Positions 17,700 through 23,423 of a stretch of 56,230 nucleotides of DNA are shown piece after piece (position 1 is the stretch's first letter; each line of letters begins with the position of its first letter). Below the pieces are notes generated by a model. The model searched no databases, was not told the origin of the DNA, and saw only the letters and a program-made list of their open reading frames with translations. The stretch lies in assembly GCA_902773325.1 (NCBI GenBank), contig CACYDW010000074.1, positions 1 through 56,230 of the forward strand, read 5' to 3'. This stretch comes from an uncultured Ruminococcus sp. (GTDB taxonomy: Bacteria; Bacillota; Clostridia; Oscillospirales; Acutalibacteraceae). The translations under genes were made by a program, and so were the position numbers.

Positions 17700-18461
17700 T
17701 TAATCTCCGCTGATATAGTGCAGTTTATCCGAAAAAGAACAGGACTCCGTAAAAATCGTATCCGGAAACTGCCCGGAAAGCATTCCGGCAAGCTTGTGAA
17801 CGATCAGGTTTTCAGAGCCGAAATGTCCGAGGTCAAACACAGCAATGCCGTGGTCGTTGGCATAAACAATTTCGTGGTGCTTGATCTCACCCGTTATGAT
17901 CGCATCTGCGCCCAGATCAGCGGCAAGGAATACATTGTCGCCCCCCGCGCCGCAGGCAACAGCAGCATTTTTCACAATACCGCTCCCTCGCGTATAGCGC
18001 ATTCCGCTGAGATTCAGACGGGAACAAAGCTGACGGGCATAGTCATCACTGTCTGCCGGCTTGTCAAGATGGCCGAAAATAGCGCATTCCTGTTCAAAAA
18101 CCTGATCGGCAGTAATTCCCGCTGCTTCGGCAAGGGACGCATTCACACCGACTTGCGCGATATCGAGGTTGGTATGAGCCGAGATGATGGTAATATTGTT
18201 CTTCACCGCCAAAAACGGAATACTGTCACCCGGCAGTGACTTTATGGCGCGAAAAATAACGGGGTGGTGGGTCACCACTATTCCGGCACCCAGAGAAGCC
18301 GCCTCCTCTATGACACCGGCATCGGCATCAAGCGCGACGAGCACTCTATTGGAAGCGGTCTGTCCGCTGCCCACCAGAATACCGACATTATCGAAGCTCA
18401 TAGCTGTATCAAACGGTGCAAAGCTGTTGATAAAGTCGTAGATTTGTGAAGCCGTTGTCAT
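17700..18461 (-). CDS. Nif3-like dinuclear metal centre protein (YqfO family)
   Basis: A hexameric metal-binding protein of the Nif3/GTP cyclohydrolase I type 2 family; its biological role is still uncertain in most bacteria. The metal ligands are visible as VVTHHPVIF (about residue 62), ISAHTNLD (about 93) and the C-terminal DLGHFGSEN. 253 residues, so it lacks the inserted PII-like domain of the longer Bacillus YqfO. Its start overlaps the trmK stop by 4 bp, a tight coupling seen widely in Firmicutes, where this gene and trmK are neighbours. Confidence 0.93.
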   Translation of the reverse strand: MTTASQIYDFINSFAPFDTAMSFDNVGILVGSGQTASNRVLVALDADAGVIEEAASLGAGIVVTHHPVIFRAIKSLPGDSIPFLAVKNNITIISAHTNLDIAQVGVNASLAEAAGITADQVFEQECAIFGHLDKPADSDDYARQLCSRLNLSGMRYTRGSGIVKNAAVACGAGGDNVFLAADLGADAIITGEIKHHEIVYANDHGIAVFDLGHFGSENLIVHKLAGMLSGQFPDTIFTESCSFSDKLHYISGD

Positions 18462-19159
18462 GTTTTTGTTCCCTCCGGGCGGCTGATCAGGCTGTCGATT
18501 GCCGTTATCACCGCCGATAATTTTTCATAGCCCGTCATATCGTCACGGTATGACAGGAGCTTTTTGGCAAGCTTATTTCTGACGATGGCAAGGTAACAGT
18601 GCGCTTCATGGGAGGTATCGTCCGTCAATCGTCCTGCATAGGCAAACAGGTCTGTACACTCGCGTATAATGCCGTCATAATGACACAGCATCACAGAATA
18701 GTATTTTTTCCCCGACGTACACGCTTTTTCTTCATCAATGCAGAATCCGTTTTCACATAAAAACAAACGCAGTGTTTCTGCGCGGGTCATAGGCTGTAAG
18801 ATCAGCCTGCGGCTGCCGTCACGAAGCCACTGCGGTTTCTGTATGATTTTTGCGATCAGTTCACCGCCCATACCTGCTATTACAATATCCTCGGCAAGGT
18901 CGGGACTGATCGCGTCAAGACCGTCTGATAACACAGCACTGACGATTCCTTCCACTCCGCAGCGGGCAATATTCGCCCTTGCATTATCGAGCGGACCTTG
19001 TCTGATGTCACAGGCAACAGCAGAGCGGATTCTGCCGTTCAGGGCAAGCCATACAGGAAGATAAGCGTGGTCGGTGCCCACATCTGCAAGCCTGCTTCCC
19101 TGACGCACATAGTGCGCGCACAATGTAAGCCTGCCGTCAAGCGTAAAATTGTCGCTCAT
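18458..19159 (-). CDS. trmK: tRNA (adenine-22-N1)-methyltransferase
   Basis: SAM-dependent enzyme that methylates N1 of A22 in tRNA. The Rossmann SAM-binding motif I is LADVGTDHAYLPVWL (about residue 24), and the family-specific IAGMGGELI and ILQPMTRAETLR motifs follow. 233 residues from the ATG at 19159; a longer open frame would add 22 residues (MLPPCPPQL...) but the family usually starts close to LDGRL and a weak GGGTGA site precedes this ATG. It is translationally coupled to the Nif3-family gene downstream and follows the DUF1858 gene by about 70 bp. Confidence 0.93.
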   Translation of the reverse strand: MSDNFTLDGRLTLCAHYVRQGSRLADVGTDHAYLPVWLALNGRIRSAVACDIRQGPLDNARANIARCGVEGIVSAVLSDGLDAISPDLAEDIVIAGMGGELIAKIIQKPQWLRDGSRRLILQPMTRAETLRLFLCENGFCIDEEKACTSGKKYYSVMLCHYDGIIRECTDLFAYAGRLTDDTSHEAHCYLAIVRNKLAKKLLSYRDDMTGYEKLSAVITAIDSLISRPEGTKT

Positions 19160-19231
19160 TTTTGCATCACCCGCTTTGATATATGCCGCCCTGTCCCGCA
19201 GCTGCGGGGGACAAGGCGGCAGCATGATCCA

Positions 19232-19435
19232 TTATTTGTCTTTGATATGCTCATTGATTTTAGCTACGAGCTCATCAGCGTCTACACCGTGAACCGCACA
19301 AGCCTGTTCTACGGTTTCCCCTCTTGATGCGGGGCAGCCAAGGCAGTGCATACCGATAGAGAGAAAAATCGGTACGGTTGTTTCATCAATCTCAAGAATA
19401 TCTCCGATAATCGTGTCCTTTGTGATCTGTGCCAT
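19232..19435 (-). CDS. DUF1858 domain protein
   Basis: A 67-residue protein of the DUF1858 family, also described as a hybrid-cluster-protein-associated redox disulphide domain. It shows the conserved pattern: N-terminal helix IGDILEID, then GMHCLGCPASRGETVEQAC with a CxxC pair that could be redox-active or bind metal. No experimentally established function. AAAGGA precedes the ATG, and a promoter lies about 30-60 bp upstream. It is the first gene of the leftward group with trmK, nif3 and rqcH. Confidence 0.9.
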   Translation of the reverse strand: MAQITKDTIIGDILEIDETTVPIFLSIGMHCLGCPASRGETVEQACAVHGVDADELVAKINEHIKDK

Positions 19436-19468
19436 GCTTCATGCATCCTTTCTTAATGTGATACCCCT

Positions 19469-19497
19469 ATTATAATACATCTCCCCGCTTTTTGCAA
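19469..19497 (-). promoter_or_regulatory. Putative promoter of the DUF1858-trmK-nif3-rqcH group
   Basis: On the minus strand TTGCAA, 17 bp, TATAAT. The start would be near 19462. The hairpin of structured repeat copy A lies immediately behind the -35 box; the same TTGCAA/TATAAT plus hairpin arrangement recurs at 35.0 kb. Confidence 0.6.
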
Positions 19498-19502
19498 CCC
19501 CG

Positions 19503-19711
19503 GCAGCGCAACGGCGCTGCACCCTATTTCGCGTTTTCGCTCAGCACCATAGGGAAGTACCCTCTGCTATACAAGTCGGACAGCATAATCCGCCCTACGA
19601 TTCTATACAACCGGGCTATCGCTCTGAGTACGGGAGATTGGTGCTATGCCGCGCCACTGACAACAGTGGTCTGTTGATTATAAGCGTTGGGAGCACAAGG
19701 GGTGCTTTTTT
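19503..19711 (+). repeat. Structured intergenic repeat copy A (candidate ncRNA)
   Basis: About 200 bp closely matching copy B at 21574-21777. It starts with hairpin GCAGCGC/GCGCTGC. Complementary blocks include GCACCCT at 19519 with GGGGTGC at 19699, AGCACCA with TGGTGCT, GCG(TTTT)CGC and CAACAG(TGGT)CTGTTG. On the plus strand it ends in AGCAC/GTGCT followed by six T residues, like an intrinsic terminator. No open frame fits. No RNA family was recognised. Confidence 0.6.
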
Positions 19712-19792
19712 CGCGTAAAAGACAACAAACGAAGCGGCTTTATTGCTAATGGCGCGGCAATAAAGCTGATACCGCTTTTTACGTTGACCGCG
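19712..19792. repeat. 81-bp nested palindrome
   Basis: Three nested stems: CGCG with GTAAAA/TTTTAC outside, AAGCGG/CCGCTT, then CTTTATTGC/GCAATAAAG inside. It directly follows the T run of repeat copy A and lies just beyond the 3' end of the MutS-like gene. There is no T tract, so it does not look like a simple terminator. Confidence 0.7.
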
Positions 19793-19817
19793 AAATCGAC
19801 AGCGGAGGCACTCCGCC

Positions 19818-21443
19818 TCAGCCATCACTGGCGGTTTTGTTTTTGGTAAGCTGGTCGAAGGTCACACCGTATTTGAGGGCAATGTCCTGCGCGTAGCTGA
19901 CGCCCTCCGGCGGCGCAAGAAAGATCTTGTAGGAGCGTTTGCCGTCATGGATACCCGTGATCATACTCACGACCATACTGTCACCCCTGACATTGGAATT
20001 GACGTCATCAAGCATCATCGCAAGCTCATGCATGTGGGTATTGAAAATCGTTCTTGCACCCAGATAGCGCAGTGCCTTCACTACGTCTTTGGCGATATAC
20101 AAGCCCTCGGCAAAGGAGGTAGTTGCAAGAGATTCATTAAACAGCAGCAGGCTTTTGTCCGTTGCTTCCTCAAAGATGCGGCTCATGCGTTTAGATTCCT
20201 CGCCAAGTCTGCCAAGGTTGACAGTTTTGTTTTCATCAGCGGGGAAATGGGTATAAATACAGTCTGCGGGACTTAATACCGCGCTCCCGGCAGGTACATA
20301 CAAACCGCACTGTGCAAACAGAAAGGCAAGTCCCACCGCCTGCGTGAGCGTTGTTTTGCCGCCGCGGTTCGGTCCTGTCATGATATAAATGCGCTTTGAA
20401 GCGTCAAACTCTATATCGTTGCATACGATCTCGAAATCCTTTTTTTCTACGCGCTGAACAGCAAGCTTGAAGTTATAAAGGTCTTTTGCATGAAACTCAC
20501 GGTTGGCTGTATCGGTAATTTCGGGCTTGCAAAGCGGAATTCCAAGGGCGGCTACCTTCTCCAGATAGTCTGCCCAGCGAATGTAGAAAATAAACTCCGG
20601 AATCAGCTTTGTCAGGCTGTAGCAGCTCACATTGGCATATTTTGAAAGCTTGTTTTTGAGCTGCTTGACGGTAGAACCGAGCATCTCCTGCACAACACGG
20701 CTCAGGTTGGACATTAACGGGTCATCACCGCTCACCTTGCCGACAGTATGTATTTTAGTGATACCGCTGAAGCCCTCTCCGCCGTTGATACTGTCTTTTT
20801 TATTGGCAAAATCCAGAAAACGGTCAATAAGACCCGCTTTTGTAAAGGGCTTATCGTTGAGCGACACGATTCCCACCTCTACAGGACACAGTCGGCTGTC
20901 CAGATTGACACCCACCGACACGCTTTTGATCTGACCGATCTCGCTCACAAGTCCCTTGACATCCTCCCTGAGATATTCAAAACCGCTTTCATTAAAAACC
21001 GAACTGACATATTCCCTGAGCTGTATCAGTCCCTCGGAATGGATGTCGTGCTCGGTGAGGGATTCATTGATACCCGCAATACAGTTGACGTAAATATCCA
21101 GCTCCTGAAGGCGGTTGATGAGCTGCCAAATCGGTGCAGCGGTAGCGTCCTTAACGGATTTTTCAAGCTCCTTGAGGTAAGCCAGCTCATCAAGAAGCTC
21201 CTTGATACGCTCGCGCAGATCAGGATAGTGATAGATATCGTCAAACACATCCCGGCGGTAGCGAATCACCGCCGGATTACTCTCGATTCTGATCATAATA
21301 TTTCTGATAATGTTGCGGTCATAGGTATCTCCGCTGAGTTTTTCGCAGATATATTCCACGGAGAGATCATTCACAGCTTCTTCACTGAGGGGAACTGACA
21401 CAGATTCTTCATTCTGCGGATACAGCAAGCTGAAATTTTTCAT
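19818..21443 (-). CDS. MutS-like ATPase (MutS domain V, non-canonical)
   Basis: A DNA-repair-type ATPase related to the MutS core and ATPase domains but lacking the N-terminal mismatch-recognition domain and any C-terminal Smr domain. It should not be called true MutS or MutS2. The lever/clamp region is helical (about residues 60-330). Walker A is GPNRGGKTTLTQ (about residue 356). The Walker B position reads LLLFNESLATT (about residue 433), with Asn in place of the usual Asp before the Glu. A conserved His follows in FNTHMHELA. Start at the ATG at 21443, with AAGGAG upstream; the open frame begins 29 codons earlier. 541 residues. Direct ~200-bp structured repeats lie on both sides. The function is unknown. 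Confidence 0.85.
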   Translation of the reverse strand: MKNFSLLYPQNEESVSVPLSEEAVNDLSVEYICEKLSGDTYDRNIIRNIMIRIESNPAVIRYRRDVFDDIYHYPDLRERIKELLDELAYLKELEKSVKDATAAPIWQLINRLQELDIYVNCIAGINESLTEHDIHSEGLIQLREYVSSVFNESGFEYLREDVKGLVSEIGQIKSVSVGVNLDSRLCPVEVGIVSLNDKPFTKAGLIDRFLDFANKKDSINGGEGFSGITKIHTVGKVSGDDPLMSNLSRVVQEMLGSTVKQLKNKLSKYANVSCYSLTKLIPEFIFYIRWADYLEKVAALGIPLCKPEITDTANREFHAKDLYNFKLAVQRVEKKDFEIVCNDIEFDASKRIYIMTGPNRGGKTTLTQAVGLAFLFAQCGLYVPAGSAVLSPADCIYTHFPADENKTVNLGRLGEESKRMSRIFEEATDKSLLLFNESLATTSFAEGLYIAKDVVKALRYLGARTIFNTHMHELAMMLDDVNSNVRGDSMVVSMITGIHDGKRSYKIFLAPPEGVSYAQDIALKYGVTFDQLTKNKTASDG

Positions 21444-21532
21444 AGGGTCACTCCTTTTCAGGTCATCAGTCGGTATTCGACCGCTGTGTTTTTTCTTTGG
21501 GGTCAACGTCTGATCATTACGATTCCGCATTT

Positions 21533-21561
21533 ATTATACTCCATTGAAGGAGATATCACAA
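21533..21561 (-). promoter_or_regulatory. Putative promoter of the MutS-like gene
   Basis: On the minus strand TTGTGA, 17 bp, TATAAT. The start would be near 21526, with a leader of about 80 nt. Structured repeat copy B begins just behind the -35 box. Confidence 0.5.
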
Positions 21562-21573
21562 GTAATTATTTTC

Positions 21574-21777
21574 GCGCAGAGCCTGCGCACCCTATTTCGC
21601 GTTTTCGCTCAGCACCAAAGGGGAGTTCCCTCTGCTATACAAGTCGGATAGCTTCATCTGCCCTATGCTTTTATCCGACCAGGCTATCGCTCTTAAATCG
21701 AAAGATTGGTGCTATGCCGCGCCGGAAACAACAGTGGTCTGTTGATATCAAGCGTTGGGAGCACAAAGGGTGCTTTT
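21574..21777 (+). repeat. Structured intergenic repeat copy B (candidate ncRNA)
   Basis: About 200 bp, in the same orientation as copy A. The first hairpin keeps its fold with a different sequence (GCGCAG/CTGCGC instead of GCAGCGC/GCGCTGC). GCACCCT pairs with AGGGTGC at the far end, AGCACCA with TGGTGCT, and GTCGGATA with TATCCGAC. It ends AGCAC/GTGCTTTT. Lies upstream of the MutS-like gene. Confidence 0.6.
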
Positions 21778-21946
21778 GTCTACTATTTGAATTATCAGCA
21801 TATTCTCGGAATTATTTTATACCAATTTTTCCTCCGCATAGAGCACGGGAATCAACTTTTAAAAAACCACGGTATATAGACTCATTTTTGCTCTATTAGC
21901 TGTATCATATATGGGCAAAAAGTCCGTTTTTTTAGGAAAGGGGTCC

Positions 21947-21985
21947 GGGGGAGAACCCTTTGTTTTCAAACAAAGGGTTTCCCCC
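21947..21985. repeat. Large hairpin (18-bp stem with one bulge)
   Basis: GGGGGA(G)AACCCTTTGTTT pairs with AAACAAAGGGTTTCCCCC. It lies in the 560-bp gap between the MutS-like gene and the lipoprotein gene, about 50 bp before the lipoprotein promoter. It may insulate that promoter; there is no T tract. Confidence 0.75.
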
Positions 21986-22032
21986 AGGGAAACTGCCCTG
22001 CAAAATTGATTTCCGTGTTCCTGCACTCGGGG

Positions 22033-22061
22033 TTGATTTTTTGTGCAAAAAGAGATAGAAT
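22033..22061 (+). promoter_or_regulatory. Putative promoter of the lipoprotein gene
   Basis: TTGATT, 17 bp, TAGAAT, with a start near 22068 and a leader of about 26 nt. A 21-nt block starting GCAAAATTGATT lies just upstream (22000-22020) and recurs upstream of the nadA promoter. Confidence 0.55.
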
Positions 22062-22093
22062 AGAAAGAAAAAACAGCACGGGAGGTTATTAGC

Positions 22094-22549
22094 ATGAAAA
22101 AGCTGATTTGCGGCATATTGACGGGGACGATACTGCTCATGGCTGTTTCGCTCAGCGGGTGCTCTGCGGTACAGTTCAATCCTACGGGAAGATGGCTATT
22201 TGACAGAATTGATACCTATGAAAGCGGTAATTTTCAATATACGACTGATAAATCCGCTATTGCAAGCGGTATGCTCACAAAAATGACACTGGTATTTGAA
22301 AAGAACGGCACAGGATATATTGATGCAGGCACTGGCAACAAGGCAAATGAGTTCCGGTATGAATACACCAACAATACCCTTACTACCTACGTCGACCGCG
22401 AAAACGGTCCCACCACCGTTATTGAGTATGAGATCGCTGACGATGGTTCTGCGATCATGCGCAGCAACTATTATTCCGAGGACGACTTTACAGGTGCTTC
22501 CGGCGACTACTGCGACAAGTATGTCTATGAAAGAGTAACCGTCATCTGA
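22094..22549 (+). CDS. Small predicted lipoprotein of unknown function
   Basis: A 151-residue exported protein. The signal peptide is MKKLICGILTGTILLMAVSL with lipobox LSGC, so Cys23 is the likely lipidation site and the protein should sit on the outer face of the membrane. The mature part is short and beta-rich (GRWLFDRIDTYESG, TKMTLVFEKNGTGYID, FRYEYTNNTLTTY), reminiscent of small lipocalin-like clostridial lipoproteins, but I cannot assign a family. GGGAGG precedes the ATG, a promoter lies close upstream and a perfect 12-bp terminator follows, so it is a single-gene unit. Confidence 0.85.
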   Translation: MKKLICGILTGTILLMAVSLSGCSAVQFNPTGRWLFDRIDTYESGNFQYTTDKSAIASGMLTKMTLVFEKNGTGYIDAGTGNKANEFRYEYTNNTLTTYVDRENGPTTVIEYEIADDGSAIMRSNYYSEDDFTGASGDYCDKYVYERVTVI

Positions 22550-22616
22550 CGCTGCTGTGCATCGCAAAAAGCAACGGTTCTGTTCCGCATTGTTCCGAAT
22601 TTTATAGCCAAAAATC

Positions 22617-22656
22617 AACCGCCTGTCCGGCTCATAGCACGGACAGGCGGTTTTTA
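22617..22656 (+). terminator. Intrinsic terminator of the lipoprotein gene
   Basis: AACCGCCTGTCC pairs perfectly with GGACAGGCGGTT across a 12-nt loop, followed by TTTTTAT. Confidence 0.9.
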
Positions 22657-22662
22657 TGAACA

Positions 22663-22785
22663 TATAGTAAACGACATTATTTTTTATACCCGGATAAATC
22701 ATAAGCTGACTGTGGGGGCTTTCCGGTCGCCCCCACACCCCTTCGGGCATCACTCTGAGTAAGAATACTTTTGTCGCTTGCTATT
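22663..22785. mobile_element. MITE-like element, copy 2 (119 bp)
   Basis: Same element as at 7.2 kb: left end TAGTAAACGACA, right end TGTCGCTTGCTA, and internal hairpin GTGGGGGC/GCCCCCAC. The left flank is TA; the right end has decayed (GCTA then TT), so the duplication is not intact. It fills the space between two convergent genes and ends 3 bp from the stop codon at 22787. Confidence 0.75.
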
Positions 22786-22786
22786 A

Positions 22787-23416
22787 TTATGCTGTAAAGA
22801 AAGCTACAACGGCAAGGCAGGCCAACACAACACCGGCGACGGCAAACATCACCGTCGGAATGAGCAGCTTTTTCAGACTCCGGGCTTCTTTTTTGGCATA
22901 CTCATTTTCAAATGTCACCCGCACTCTGCTGGTCTTGGACAATTCCTTGTCAAGCTCCTGTGCAATCGCTTCTACATCGGGACGGGAAACGGCTGAGTTG
23001 TTGCCGGAGAGCGCATAATCCCGCTTTAGCTCGTCCTTGATCCTCGATTGGAGCATCTCGTTAACAACCTCACTGTCATCGGGAAGTACAATGATCTTCT
23101 GCTTTGCGGCTCTGAGAATATAGGCTTCTGCGCCGCTTTCATCGATCAGCTTGTCCGAGCTGATGCCGCCTTCACCGGCAGACAATACAGCCGACAGGAT
23201 CGTATCGGTTGAGGCCTTGCCGCCGTCAAGCCCGCCTATAATGAATACAACATCACACCGTGAGAGCGACGCCGACAGCAGCAGAACAAGCTTTTTGGGT
23301 GTGAAGGCTGCCGCAGAAGCCGCAGCCTTCATGCCTGAGGGTGACAGCTCCTTATGCAGAAGCTGTTCGAGAACAGATGTGCTCCCGGAATGATAGAAGA
23401 TGATCTCATAATCCAT
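22787..23416 (-). CDS. Membrane-anchored protein with a CinA/MoaB-like domain
   Basis: A 209-residue protein with a cytosolic domain and one C-terminal membrane helix (LLIPTVMFAVAGVVLACLAVVAFF). The cytosolic part resembles the molybdopterin-binding fold of MoaB/CinA: RCDVVFIIGGLDGGKASTD matches the GG motif region and KQKIIVLPDDSEVVNEML matches the LPG-P-E segment, but key glycines are replaced, so enzyme or cofactor activity is doubtful. I chose the ATG at 23416 (GGAGAG upstream, 7 bp after the sortase stop); an ATG at 23437 would overlap the sortase gene. The upstream sortase fusion carries a similar domain at its N-terminus, suggesting that the two proteins interact or arose by duplication. 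Confidence 0.7.
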   Translation of the reverse strand: MDYEIIFYHSGSTSVLEQLLHKELSPSGMKAAASAAAFTPKKLVLLLSASLSRCDVVFIIGGLDGGKASTDTILSAVLSAGEGGISSDKLIDESGAEAYILRAAKQKIIVLPDDSEVVNEMLQSRIKDELKRDYALSGNNSAVSRPDVEAIAQELDKELSKTSRVRVTFENEYAKKEARSLKKLLIPTVMFAVAGVVLACLAVVAFFTA

Positions 23417-23423
23417 AGCTATA

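Noticed and set aside
19503..19711. Structured repeat as a T-box leader or 6S RNA
   Set aside because: GGTGCTATGCCGCG only loosely resembles the T-box motif, there is no downstream plus-strand gene to control, and the single long bulged hairpin of 6S RNA cannot be drawn.
22196..22753. A 185-codon open frame on the minus strand starting MMPEGVWGRPESPHSQ
   Set aside because: It is antisense to the lipoprotein gene, and its first 30 codons are only the translated MITE repeat; the same peptide appears at the 56-kb copy. No ribosome binding site.
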